NCBI GenBank assembly: GCA_934757245.1 | Contig: CAKVLH010000009.1 | Span: forward strand, 1 to 64,000 | Reading direction: 5' to 3' | DNA: 64,000 nt | DNA from: an uncultured Candidatus Melainabacteria bacterium | GTDB taxonomy: Bacteria; Cyanobacteriota; Vampirovibrionia; Gastranaerophilales; Gastranaerophilaceae | Shown here: piece after piece, positions 17,436 to 25,842 of the stretch | How the letters are laid out: the number at the start of each line of letters is the position of its first letter | How positions within the stretch are numbered: the first letter of the stretch is position 1 | The notes under the pieces: model-generated | What the model was told of the DNA's origin: nothing | The model's input: only the letters and a program-made list of their open reading frames with translations | The model's database searches: none | Translations under genes and position numbers: made by a program

Positions 17436-17580
17436 TTTGGGGAAAAAGTGAATAAGTGAATAGGTGAATAAGTTCATTTTAGTTATTTTCAAAATAAAAC
17501 GCATTTGTTATTGAATATATCTTATATGAACTTATTCACTTATTCACCGATTGACTTATTCACTTTCTCCATCCATTTCC
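17436..17580. repeat. octamer-built hairpin repeat R4, copy 1
   Basis: The arms are built from GTGAATAA-like octamers: GTGAATAAGTGAATAG... on the left and ...CTTATTCACTTATTCAC on the right. They enclose an AT-rich middle that is itself palindromic near its ends (AGTTCAT/ATGAACT). It fills the nuoL-nuoK gap. Confidence 0.8.
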
Positions 17581-17587
17581 CCCTTTC

Positions 17588-17887
17588 TTATAAATCACTA
17601 TACTTATCTATATTATCACTTTCTTTTTTCTGAAACATCAGATAAAAGATATATAACGCGACTGCGAGTTCTACTGCACCTAAGCCGATATAAAATAAAG
17701 AAATTATATAACCTTCAAAATTTATATTGTCGCAATAAGTTGCAAAGGTTATAAAATTTATGTTTATACCTAAAAGCATAAATTCAATAGAGATTAAAAT
17801 TTTTATTACGCTCTTCAATAGAACCGAACCCAAAAGTCCGATTAGAAAGAGTAGTAGGCCTATGAATAGGTAGTGGTAGATAGTCAT
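17588..17887 (-). CDS. nuoK: complex I subunit K
   Basis: A small membrane subunit of three helices and 99 residues, the usual length. The conserved helix-2 glutamate is in SIEFMLLGININFITFA, and helix 3 carries the second acidic residue (GAVELAVALYIFYLM). Both acids belong to the hydrophilic proton axis. It is flanked on both sides by R4 hairpin repeats. Confidence 0.95.
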   Translation of the reverse strand: MTIYHYLFIGLLLFLIGLLGSVLLKSVIKILISIEFMLLGININFITFATYCDNINFEGYIISLFYIGLGAVELAVALYIFYLMFQKKESDNIDKYSDL

Positions 17888-18045
17888 GATGGAGGGGAAT
17901 AAGGTAATAGGGCAATAAGGGAATAAGTGGTTTTAAACATTTCCTTTGTATGCTCTATTAAATTTCTATTTATAAAAAAATAAATGAGCGAAGCGAATAA
18001 AATCTCTTATTCCCTTATCGCCCTATTACCTTATTCCCTTTTTCC
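17888..18045. repeat. octamer-built hairpin repeat R4, copy 2
   Basis: The left arm (from 17894) carries GGGAATAAGGTAATAG then GGCAATAAGGGAATAAG. The right arm ending near 18040 is its reverse complement over about 33 bases with one mismatch. The inner borders AAGTGGT and AAAATCTCTTATTCCC match copies at 61812-61947 and 62464-62612. Confidence 0.85.
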
Positions 18046-18561
18046 TCCCCTCCTTTCCAATATCGAAATTCCTGCAATTACAATCAAAAGCAGTAATGAA
18101 ACAAGTTCGAATGCCCAGACGTAATCAACAAAAATCCCTTTTGCAAATGCTGAAATGTTATCAAATGCAGTTATATGCGCAGTATCCATTAAATTAAATG
18201 TGTCAGGCATCATAACAAGCGACATCATAATTAAATAAACAAATGCCAATACAAAAATTCCTGCGGACATAATTGTTATGTATGGCAGTATAAATTTTTT
18301 AGTGTCAGATTCATCTTTTTTAGGTTTGCCTCTAAACATTATTGAAACCCCAATAATCACAGGTACAGCAAGCCCATACACCGCTGCTTGAATAATTGCG
18401 TTATATTCTGAACCTAATATGAAAAATATTACAGCACCAAAAAAGAAAACTAAAATCGCCCAAAGAAGTGAATAAATAACATTCTTTGCAAACAATGAAA
18501 GCAAGGCAAATAATATTATGCCAACTGATGCTATATAGAAAAATACAGGATTATTCAGCAT
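18031..18561 (-). CDS. nuoJ: complex I subunit J
   Basis: A membrane subunit with five predicted helices and 176 residues. GSEYNAIIQAAVYGLAVPVIIGVSIMF is the conserved TM3 region containing the pi-bulge glycine and tyrosine. The gene overlaps nuoI by 11 bases. Its 3' end runs into the R4 hairpin, which encodes the basic tail (ERRGGKRE). Confidence 0.92.
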   Translation of the reverse strand: MLNNPVFFYIASVGIILFALLSLFAKNVIYSLLWAILVFFFGAVIFFILGSEYNAIIQAAVYGLAVPVIIGVSIMFRGKPKKDESDTKKFILPYITIMSAGIFVLAFVYLIMMSLVMMPDTFNLMDTAHITAFDNISAFAKGIFVDYVWAFELVSLLLLIVIAGISILERRGGKRE

Positions 18562-18922
18562 TATTCACCTCTTCAAAAACTAAAATCAAATCTTCTTTTT
18601 TATCAGTTGCAAGTTCGTATTCTTTTGTCATTCGAACTGCAGATTTTGGACAATGATAAACACAGTTTCCGCAAAAAATACATTTCTTCATATCTATTTT
18701 ATAAACAATTTTTTCTGGCGTTTTATTAATGTTAATTGCGCCAGTCGGACAAACTTTTTGACAAATTCTGCAACCGATACAGCCTTTAATTTCCAGTTTA
18801 CCACGAAATTCGTCATTTAATTCTCGACGTTTTTCAGGATATTCCAAAGTTACAGGCTTTTTAAACAAGTGTTTAAAAACTGTCCATAAACCATCCCACA
18901 AAGCTTTAATTTCGTTTAGCAT
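18551..18922 (-). CDS. nuoI: complex I subunit I (2x[4Fe-4S])
   Basis: The electron-carrying subunit with clusters N6a and N6b. There are 123 residues, somewhat shorter than many NuoI. Cluster ligands are C48, C51, C54 and C58 (CIGCRICQKVCP) and C81, C84, C87 and C91 (CIFCGNCVYHCP). The N-terminal amphipathic helix (about 5-22) would lie on the membrane. It overlaps nuoH by 7 bases and nuoJ by 11. Confidence 0.95.
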   Translation of the reverse strand: MLNEIKALWDGLWTVFKHLFKKPVTLEYPEKRRELNDEFRGKLEIKGCIGCRICQKVCPTGAININKTPEKIVYKIDMKKCIFCGNCVYHCPKSAVRMTKEYELATDKKEDLILVFEEVNNAE

Positions 18923-19986
18923 AGTTGACCCCCAAACTTAATTAAAACCATAGCAAAAAGGTTTAGTATAGAAATCGGAAGCAAATACGCCCACGAGAAT
19001 TTAAGCAAATCAAAAGACGCAAGTCTTGGAAGCGTTGCTCTTACCCAAATCATAACAAATATTATTAAAGAAGCTTTTAGAAATAGCCAAAAAGCTTGTT
19101 CAAAGTAGATTAAAAACGAATTACTAAATAAGTATTTTCCAAACGGTGAAAGATATCCGCCCAAAAATAAAATAGCTATGAATATTGAATTTGCAAACAT
19201 TAAGCCATATTCACTCAAATAAAAGATTGCAAATCTCATGCCTGAGTATTCAGTATTATATCCGCATATTAATTCACTTTCTGCTTCAGGTAAGTCAAAC
19301 GGACAACGATTAAGCTCTGCTAAAATACATATAAACATTATTACTAAGCCTAAAAAACAAGGAAAGGCAAACCAACCGAAAAGCCCCCATTTTGAACTTT
19401 GAGCTAAAGTAATTGAAGTCATGTTCATTGAAGAAGCTAATGCAATAACCGATAAAACCGTGAATGTTATAGGAAGTTCGTAGCTTAAAATTTGTGCAAT
19501 ACTTCGCATTGCGCCCATGAGCGAATATTTATTGTTACTTGCCCAACCTGCAAGAAAAATACTCAAAACAGGAAATGCAACTAAAATTAAGTATAAAATT
19601 ACATTAGTTTGAGTATTCACAAATGTGAATTCTGAACTGTATGGAATTATTCCAACAGCAGTAAACATAGGAATAAAAACAAGTATTGGCGCGATGTTAA
19701 AAAGAGTTTTATCAACTTTGTTCGGTGTTATATTCTCTTTGCATAAGAGCTTTAATGCGTCGGCTATTGTTTGTAAAAGTCCCCAATATCCGACTCTGTT
19801 TGGCCCTTTTCTTTGTGTAAAAAAGCCCAAAAGTTTTCTTTCTGCTAACACAAGAAAAATTACTACGACAAGAAGCGCAACGGCTATTATACAAAAAGGT
19901 ATAAAATAGAAAGTTATATCCCCAAAAAGTTTAGGAATATTGTGTTTTGTAAGAAATTCTATATATAAAAAATAAAGATAATTCAC
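18916..19986 (-). CDS. nuoH: complex I subunit H
   Basis: The membrane subunit that forms most of the quinone-binding chamber entrance, 356 residues. ERKLLGFFTQRKGPNRVGYWGLLQTIADALKLL and ELNRCPFDLPEAESELICGYNTEYSGMRFA are diagnostic loops lining the quinone channel. It follows nuoD by 2 bases. Confidence 0.96.
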   Translation of the reverse strand: MNYLYFLYIEFLTKHNIPKLFGDITFYFIPFCIIAVALLVVVIFLVLAERKLLGFFTQRKGPNRVGYWGLLQTIADALKLLCKENITPNKVDKTLFNIAPILVFIPMFTAVGIIPYSSEFTFVNTQTNVILYLILVAFPVLSIFLAGWASNNKYSLMGAMRSIAQILSYELPITFTVLSVIALASSMNMTSITLAQSSKWGLFGWFAFPCFLGLVIMFICILAELNRCPFDLPEAESELICGYNTEYSGMRFAIFYLSEYGLMFANSIFIAILFLGGYLSPFGKYLFSNSFLIYFEQAFWLFLKASLIIFVMIWVRATLPRLASFDLLKFSWAYLLPISILNLFAMVLIKFGGQLC

Positions 19987-19988
19987 TT

Positions 19989-21080
19989 CTACTTATCAAC
20001 CTCTGGCAAAATTATATCTAAAGAACCTGCTATTGCAATAGCGTCATTTAAGTATTCTCCAACAAGTAATTCTCTTAAAAGATTTACCGCATAATATGAG
20101 CCTGTGCGCCATTTTAAACGATAAGGTTTATCAGAACCGTCGGATTTAACATAACAACTTGCCAATCCTCTTGGTGCTTCTATTTGTGAATGATATTCAC
20201 CTTCAGGTAATTTTAAATTAATCGGGTTAATCAATTTTTGTTCTAATTTGTCTGCTTTTTTTAGATATTCTAAAGCCTGATGAACAATATTCATGCTCTC
20301 TTTAATTTCTAAAATTCTTGCTTTATATCTTGCCCAAGAATCTTTTTCATCCATAACAATTGTTCTAAAATCAAATCCTTTATATAAAGTATCTTGATTT
20401 CTGAAATCCAAATCAACATTGCTTGCTCTTAAATTAACGCCGGTAATTCCGTAGTTAAAGGCTTTTTCTTTATCTAAAACCCCTTTGCCGATAGTTCTTC
20501 TTAAGACAATCGGATTATCCGTAATCAGTTTTTCGTAGTCATCTAATTTTTCAGGCAAAATGGAAAGTATTTCTTCTACATCTTCTAAATAATCAATATC
20601 TTTACGTACTCCGCCGAATTGAAAATAGTTGTACATCATTCTTTGACCGGTCAAGCGTTCAAAATATCTTAAAATCATTTCACGTTCTCTAAAAGCGTAG
20701 AAAAACGGAGAAACTGCGCCTAAATCCATTAAAAATGCGCCAATCCAAAGTAAGTGTGATGAAATTCGGTTGAGTTCCAATAGCATGACACGTATTGCTC
20801 GGACTTTATCCGTAAGCTCTACATTCATTGCTTTTTCAACAATGTCGCAAAGTAGTTGAGAATAGAAAAAACCTGCTAAATAATCAATTCTGTCCACGCA
20901 AGGTAAATATTGGATATAATTCATTTTTTCTGCCATTTTTTCCATTCCGCGGTGAAGATAACCCACATCAGGTTCGCACGACAAAATCTTTTCGCCCTCC
21001 AGTTCTAAAATAAGGCGAAGAACACCATGTGTAGACGGATGTTGCGGTCCGAGATTTAATTTAAGCTTCGTTGTCGTCAT
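19989..21080 (-). CDS. nuoD: complex I subunit D (49 kDa)
   Basis: The quinone-site subunit derived from the NiFe-hydrogenase large subunit, 363 residues. LGPQHPSTHGVLRL at the start contains the conserved quinone-site histidines, and GYLHRGMEKMAE follows. The hydrogenase-type nickel cysteines are absent, as expected for complex I. It is encoded separately from nuoC and overlaps it by 20 bases. Confidence 0.96.
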   Translation of the reverse strand: MTTTKLKLNLGPQHPSTHGVLRLILELEGEKILSCEPDVGYLHRGMEKMAEKMNYIQYLPCVDRIDYLAGFFYSQLLCDIVEKAMNVELTDKVRAIRVMLLELNRISSHLLWIGAFLMDLGAVSPFFYAFREREMILRYFERLTGQRMMYNYFQFGGVRKDIDYLEDVEEILSILPEKLDDYEKLITDNPIVLRRTIGKGVLDKEKAFNYGITGVNLRASNVDLDFRNQDTLYKGFDFRTIVMDEKDSWARYKARILEIKESMNIVHQALEYLKKADKLEQKLINPINLKLPEGEYHSQIEAPRGLASCYVKSDGSDKPYRLKWRTGSYYAVNLLRELLVGEYLNDAIAIAGSLDIILPEVDK

Positions 21081-21495
21081 TCCACGCTAACCTCGTATCA
21101 TCTTGAATATAATCTTTGCGGAGTGGGAAACCTTTCCAATCTTCCGGCATGTACAGTCGTTTTAAATCGGGATTCCCAATAAATTTAACGCCAAATAAGT
21201 CGAAAATCTCGTTTTCGTCGGCAATTGCAGATTTAAATAAATCTGTTACGGATTCAATTTCATTTTGTACAACAATCGCAAGAAACAAATCTTCTTCATC
21301 ATCAGTTGAATATAAATGATAAATAAGCTCTGTTTTACCTTCACCTGCATCATTTGCAATAATTTCTTTTAAAATATTATAAGAATAATTATCAACAATA
21401 AATTTTAATGCGTCGTGTAATTTGGTTTTAATTATAATTTTGTCCCCATTGAGTTCGCAATCATTAAAAACTCGCATAAATTCATTCCAGTTCAT
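21061..21495 (-). CDS. nuoC: complex I subunit C (30 kDa)
   Basis: A peripheral-arm subunit of 144 residues. The C-terminal signature is [31 protein letters not shown]. The N-terminal half is divergent. It overlaps nuoB by 4 bases and nuoD by 20. Confidence 0.92.
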   Translation of the reverse strand: MNWNEFMRVFNDCELNGDKIIIKTKLHDALKFIVDNYSYNILKEIIANDAGEGKTELIYHLYSTDDEEDLFLAIVVQNEIESVTDLFKSAIADENEIFDLFGVKFIGNPDLKRLYMPEDWKGFPLRKDYIQDDTRLAWNDDNEA

Positions 21496-22034
21496 TGCGC
21501 GCCTCCTTTTAGTTCTAGCATTCCATTTTTTTCTTCTAAGTTAGAAGAATGAGAATTTACAAAACTTTTTCTGTTCATAATGGATTCTTTTTTTATCTTA
21601 TTTTGTAATTTTCTGACAGCATCGATTAAGGCTTCGGGTCTTGGCGGACACATCGGTAAATAAATATCTACAGGAATAATTTTATCAATTCCGTTAACAA
21701 CCGAATAAGAAGTTTCTGCAAACATTCCACCACCGCATGTGCAAGCGCCCATTGCTATAACGTATTTAGGCTCAGGCATTTGTTCATATAATCTTAAAAG
21801 AACAGGAGCCATTTTATGCGTAATCGTTCCTGCGCATATCAGCAAATCTGCTTGACGAGGGGAGCCTCTAAATACTTCAGAACCAAATCTTGCAATGTCG
21901 TTATCGGAAGCTACTGTTTGCATCATCTCAATTCCACAACAAGAGGTTGCGAAAGTAAGAGGCCATAAAGAATTTGCCCTACTCCAGTTAAGAACTGTAT
22001 CAATTGAAGTTACTACAAAATTCATTATAACCAC
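21492..22034 (-). CDS. nuoB: complex I subunit B (PSST, cluster N2)
   Basis: Binds the last iron-sulfur cluster (N2) next to quinone. Of 180 residues, the ligands are C32, C33, C98 and C129 ([26 protein letters not shown]). The C-terminal 30 residues are a low-conservation tail. The start overlaps nuoA by 10 bases. Confidence 0.96.
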   Translation of the reverse strand: MVIMNFVVTSIDTVLNWSRANSLWPLTFATSCCGIEMMQTVASDNDIARFGSEVFRGSPRQADLLICAGTITHKMAPVLLRLYEQMPEPKYVIAMGACTCGGGMFAETSYSVVNGIDKIIPVDIYLPMCPPRPEALIDAVRKLQNKIKKESIMNRKSFVNSHSSNLEEKNGMLELKGGAQ

Positions 22035-22378
22035 CTCAACATTTTCTTGTTTATAGCAAAGAATAAACCGCCTAACAATAGTGCGATAAAAACAAAAGCT
22101 TCAACAATTGCAAATAAGCCTAAAGTGTTTATTGATACTGCAAACGGGTAAAGAAAAATGGTTTCGATATCAAAAATCAAAAATAGTATTGCGTAATTAA
22201 AATATTTAACATCAAACTCAATTCGGGCATCCATAGAAGGTGCAATGCCACATTCATAAGTTTCGTTTTTTACAACTGATTTTTTTCTGTATTGACAAAT
22301 AAAGCCTGCAATTACCATTGCTATTGCAAAAAGTGTCGCTAAAATTATAAATATTGCTAAACAAACAAGTTCTTTCAT
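22025..22378 (-). CDS. nuoA: complex I subunit A
   Basis: The first gene of the operon, a three-helix membrane subunit of 117 residues. [44 protein letters not shown] is the family signature, including the loop near the quinone entry. Upstream 22379-22529 is AT-rich and should hold the operon promoter. A GAAGGG lies about 11 bases before the ATG. Confidence 0.95.
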   Translation of the reverse strand: MKELVCLAIFIILATLFAIAMVIAGFICQYRKKSVVKNETYECGIAPSMDARIEFDVKYFNYAILFLIFDIETIFLYPFAVSINTLGLFAIVEAFVFIALLLGGLFFAINKKMLRWL

Positions 22379-22529
22379 CAGCCTGCACCCTTCTTAGGAT
22401 ATTCTACCTTAAAATATTACTATATAAAGATATTATTATGTAATATTAACTAAAATTATATGCTCCAACTGATTATATTTTTTTGAACATTTATTTATGT
22501 TTTATAAAGAACTTCAAATTTAAGCTAAA

Positions 22530-22937
22530 CTACTTTCTTCCTGTGTTTTGGTTAATAATATCGGATACCCAAGGAATATAGCTGTACATTCCCATGCCGG
22601 CTGTAATTGCTAAATATAGAATTACTGCAGTTGTTATGGTTTGTACAATTGATAAACCAAATACAAACGGTAATGGCATATTTATAAAATATGGAATTGC
22701 GTTAATTAGCGGAATGCGATATAAAATTACGTAAATTAATTCTGCAAATGTTGCAAGCAAAAAATATGCAATTGAAAGAAAAATTGATTGCAAAATATGA
22801 TACATCAAAAACTGCGTAACATTTTTCTTCATAAGTGTTGCTATGATTAGCCACACAAACCCTGCTCCACCTGCTGTTAAATATGATGCTGCCGATATTA
22901 ATCTTTCTATCGGATAAATTTGTTTAGAATGCTGCAA
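22530..22937 (-). CDS. small multi-pass membrane protein
   Basis: 135 residues with four predicted membrane helices (about 12-30, 41-68, 74-97, 100-118). The N-terminal stretch IERLISAASYLTAGGAGFVWLII and the later QFLMYHILQSIFLSIAYF resemble Tic20-like and DUF4870-type proteins, but I cannot decide between them. Its start overlaps the end of the TPR gene by 14 bases, so the two are coupled. Confidence 0.65.
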   Translation of the reverse strand: MQHSKQIYPIERLISAASYLTAGGAGFVWLIIATLMKKNVTQFLMYHILQSIFLSIAYFLLATFAELIYVILYRIPLINAIPYFINMPLPFVFGLSIVQTITTAVILYLAITAGMGMYSYIPWVSDIINQNTGRK

Positions 22938-23994
22938 CGATGTCGTCCTTTCTGTATTCTGAAATAAAATCGTCTAAAACCTGTATGAATACTAATTTGT
23001 ATTCATCATTTTCCGGTCGCATGTTTACAGCGGCTCTATAAGAATAAATAGAACGTTCTACTTCATTATTCATATAATAAACATTCGCAATCAATACAAA
23101 AATGCTTGGGTCAAGCTTGTTAATTTTAAGCGCTTCTTTATATTCAGCCTCAGCTTCTTTGAATTTCTTTAGGTTAGAATACATATTACCTGCCAAAATG
23201 TAAGCATTAGCTTCTTTTTGATTAATTTCGATTGCTTTTTTATAAAGTTCAATTGCGTCTTCATAATCTTTAAAATCAGATTTTGCAATCGCATAACAAA
23301 TATAAGCCTTATAGTTATCTCCCGGAAGTGCAATTGCCTTTTCAAAGTAATCATAGCATTTTTCTTTATCTTTAGATACTGCAAGCGTGTTTGCAATACA
23401 AAGAGCAACGGTTTTATTATCCGGCGCAAGTTTAAATACTTTATAATAGTATTCAAGCGCCTTGTTATAATCAAATAACTTAAAGCAAACATTACCTAAA
23501 TCAACTAGAGCAGTTAAATTCTCCGGATCTAGCGAAAGTGCTTTTTCATAATAAGCTCTTGATTCTACATAGTCTTCAAAATCGTGATATAAAAGCGCAA
23601 TCGCGTTATAAATTTCCGGATCCTGAGAATTAAAATCAAGAGTTCTATTGTAATAATGCAGAGCTTTTGAGAAATTTTTAAGTTCTGCATAAGTATTTGC
23701 TAAATTATAATAAACCAAATAATTACTTGGATTTACCAGCATTGCTTGGTTAAAATATTTAAGCGCTTTTTTATAATCCTTAGAATAGAACCAAATGCTC
23801 CCTAAATTCAAAAGGGTTTGCAAATCCTTAGGATCAATTTCCAAAAGGCTTTCATATACAGATATAACCTTTTCATACTGATTATCCATTGCGTAATATT
23901 TTGCAAGTTCGTGGTAATGATCAGTATTATTCGGCTCCATAGCCATTTTTAAAACTGTTTTTTCAATCGCTTTATTTAATTCTTTTTTATCCAT
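22924..23994 (-). CDS. tetratricopeptide repeat protein
   Basis: About nine TPR units of 34 residues cover nearly the whole protein, with typical consensus such as PSNYLVYYNLANTYAEL and DPEIYNAIALLYHDF. These repeats bind other proteins; no catalytic domain is present. I start at 23994 (MDKKELNK, 356 aa) because AAGGG lies 7 bases upstream. The longer frame to 24048 would run into an R2 repeat and encode an atypical RNSGGG leader. There is no signal peptide, so it is cytoplasmic. Confidence 0.88.
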   Translation of the reverse strand: MDKKELNKAIEKTVLKMAMEPNNTDHYHELAKYYAMDNQYEKVISVYESLLEIDPKDLQTLLNLGSIWFYSKDYKKALKYFNQAMLVNPSNYLVYYNLANTYAELKNFSKALHYYNRTLDFNSQDPEIYNAIALLYHDFEDYVESRAYYEKALSLDPENLTALVDLGNVCFKLFDYNKALEYYYKVFKLAPDNKTVALCIANTLAVSKDKEKCYDYFEKAIALPGDNYKAYICYAIAKSDFKDYEDAIELYKKAIEINQKEANAYILAGNMYSNLKKFKEAEAEYKEALKINKLDPSIFVLIANVYYMNNEVERSIYSYRAAVNMRPENDEYKLVFIQVLDDFISEYRKDDIVAAF

Positions 23995-24004
23995 AATAAC
24001 CCTT

Positions 24005-24080
24005 ATTAATAAGCCCCCACCCGAATTTCTAAGTTTCGCAAAGCTCAACTTGAAATTATACTCTCACCCGAGAAGAGGGA
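24005..24080 (-). repeat. dispersed repeat R2, copy (inverted)
   Basis: The stretch reads AAGCCCCCACCCGAA, TTTCGCAAAGCTCAAC and an ACCCGAGAAGAGGGA end, the inverse of the copies at 28500 and 39935. Confidence 0.55.
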
Positions 24081-24086
24081 ATACGC

Positions 24087-24494
24087 TTAATTCTTAATAT
24101 TTTCATAAACTGAATATTCAACAGATTCTGCCAACCAAGTGTCGCGTGGTATACTGAATGCGTGATTCCAGAATTTTTCTATCGCATAAGCTGCTCTATC
24201 ATCTTGGTGTAATATATGAACAACTACATCGCCATAATCTATCAAATTCCAGCGATTTTTTACGTCATTTTCTTTTCCTAAAGGTAATCTTGAAAATGTT
24301 GTTTTAACTTTATCCGCAAGATTCTCAGTCAACGCTTTAACTTGAGTTGTAGTCTGTGCTGAACAGATTACAAAATAATCTGCAAAAGAAGAAACATTGC
24401 TGATGTTTAAAATTGTAATATCACTTGCAATTCTCTCTTCCAAAAACCTTGCAACCGCGCAAGCAAATTTATACGATGTAATTTCTTCTGTCAT
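24087..24494 (-). CDS. rsfS: ribosomal silencing factor
   Basis: RsfS (Iojap/YbeB family) binds ribosomal protein L14 and blocks subunit joining when nutrients are low. The 135 residues include NISNVSSFADYFVICSAQTTTQVKALTENL, the family core, and VVHILHQDDRAAYAIEKFW. A basic C-terminal tail follows. It starts immediately after the rpiB stop codon and is probably co-transcribed with it. Confidence 0.92.
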   Translation of the reverse strand: MTEEITSYKFACAVARFLEERIASDITILNISNVSSFADYFVICSAQTTTQVKALTENLADKVKTTFSRLPLGKENDVKNRWNLIDYGDVVVHILHQDDRAAYAIEKFWNHAFSIPRDTWLAESVEYSVYENIKN

Positions 24495-24920
24495 TTATAT
24501 CTCCAACTTACTAATTCTTCTTTCGTGGCGCCCGCCTTCAAATTCAGTTTTCAACCAGATTTCAACAATATCTAGCGCTAAACCTGTACCGGTGATTCTT
24601 TCGCCTAAGCAAAGGATGTTAGAATTATTATGCATTCTTGTCATTCTTGCTGTAAAAGTATCTGTACAATGTGATGCTCTAATGCCCTTAAAACGATTGG
24701 CCGCAATTGACATGCCAATACCTGTTCCGCAAACTAATATACCCTTGCTATTTGTTTTTAGAACTTTTCTTGCTACATCTTGTGCAATATCCGGATAATC
24801 GCATGATTCTTCAGAATAACATCCGCAATCTTCAATGCCATAACCTAATTCGTTTAAGTATTTTATGATTTCTTGTTTTAATTTGTATCCGCCATGGTCT
24901 GAACCGATTAGTATATTCAT
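24495..24920 (-). CDS. rpiB: ribose-5-phosphate isomerase B
   Basis: Interconverts ribose 5-phosphate and ribulose 5-phosphate in the pentose phosphate pathway. I start at 24920 (MNILIGSDHGGYKLK, 141 aa), since AAAGGA lies 7 bases upstream; a longer frame to 24941 adds an unlikely MTLKELT. The catalytic cysteine is in VCGTGIGMSIAANR, with GSDHGG at the N terminus and MHNNSNILCLGER further on, all as in RpiB/LacAB. Confidence 0.94.
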   Translation of the reverse strand: MNILIGSDHGGYKLKQEIIKYLNELGYGIEDCGCYSEESCDYPDIAQDVARKVLKTNSKGILVCGTGIGMSIAANRFKGIRASHCTDTFTARMTRMHNNSNILCLGERITGTGLALDIVEIWLKTEFEGGRHERRISKLEI

Positions 24921-24947
24921 TGTTAATTCCTTTAAAGTCAATTACTT

Positions 24948-25008
24948 AACCCCATACCCGCTTTCGTAAGGCTCGCATTGCTCCCAAGGAGCGAGGGGAG
25001 ATTTTGTT
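24948..25008 (-). repeat. dispersed repeat R2, short copy (inverted)
   Basis: CCCCATACCCGCTTTCGTAAGGCTCGC followed by CTCCCAAGGAGCGAGGGGAG, in the intergenic gap upstream of rpiB. Confidence 0.5.
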
Positions 25009-25070
25009 TAAATTGTAACATTTTTGCAATAATTTAGCAATAATTAATACTTTTCTTTTTTAATATAGAT

Positions 25071-25835
25071 ATGATAGGTCGTGTGAATAGTTTAAATATC
25101 CCCTTTAGAGCTGCAATTACAGATAAGGATATAGATGGCTTTGAAGCAACTAAGCAACACTTTAGTGATTGCTATTTAATGACGACCTTGGAGACGCTTT
25201 CACACACTCCAAATGGACGCGAAGTTTTAAAAGAGCATATTCAATACGACGACAATAATCCGAAATTAATAAACTGCTATTTGTACGCACCTAATAAAAC
25301 GCAAGAAAAGTACACAATTCCTACAAATGCAGTTGTTAAAGGGTATGAAAAGTTATATCGTTTACAAGATAATGAAATAATCCGCAGTATGGATGTTTCA
25401 GTTGCTCAATATGAAAAAAAACATAAGGCAAAACCTTGGATTTGCAGATTTACAGATAATTTTAAAGACTATCCTTTTGAGAACAATCTTCCTTCTCATT
25501 TCATGAAAATTTTTACAGGAGTAGAACCTCGAGTTATAGCAGAACAAGATTACAATATAGACTTGAGTGGTTATAAAGATGAAGTCATGAAGCTTTTTGA
25601 ACGTATGGAAAAAGAAAAAAAGCACAGCTTTGTAATTGGAACCGGCGTTAAAATGCTCGATGGTAAAACTTGGCATGTATATATATTAGAAGATGTTAAC
25701 TTAAAAAATGGCACAGTTACAGTCAAAGAGAAACGTGGTAATAAACCTCGTACAATGAGTATTGATTCCGCATTAAATACGTTCAAATTTATAGTTGGAT
25801 ATTTTGATAGTGATTTGAAAAAATCCAAGAAATAA
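25071..25835 (+). CDS. probable calpain-like cysteine protease
   Basis: 254 residues, inferred as a papain-fold (C2-like) cysteine peptidase. FSDCYLMTTLETLS (32-45) resembles the calpain active-site helix GDCWLLAALASL with Cys34 as nucleophile. GKTWHVYILEDV (198-209) supplies His202, and VKEKRGNKPRTMSID (218-232) gives Asn224 in the position of the calpain Asn-Pro. RSMDVSVAQYEKKH resembles the calpain segment before the second subdomain. There is no signal peptide or C2 domain. The N terminus carries NIPFRAA, like the F-K-A elements of neighbouring unknowns. No Shine-Dalgarno is evident. The fold call rests on motif order and spacing only. Confidence 0.6.
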   Translation: MIGRVNSLNIPFRAAITDKDIDGFEATKQHFSDCYLMTTLETLSHTPNGREVLKEHIQYDDNNPKLINCYLYAPNKTQEKYTIPTNAVVKGYEKLYRLQDNEIIRSMDVSVAQYEKKHKAKPWICRFTDNFKDYPFENNLPSHFMKIFTGVEPRVIAEQDYNIDLSGYKDEVMKLFERMEKEKKHSFVIGTGVKMLDGKTWHVYILEDVNLKNGTVTVKEKRGNKPRTMSIDSALNTFKFIVGYFDSDLKKSKK

Positions 25836-25842
25836 ATATTAA

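Noticed and set aside
17436-18045. CRISPR-like array from repeated GGGAATAA units
   Set aside because: Units are contiguous octamers without spacers, arranged as two inverted arms; no cas genes are present.
22924-24048. TPR protein starting at 24048
   Set aside because: The extra 18 codons lie in an R2 repeat and lack a ribosome binding site; 23994 has AAGGG at good spacing.
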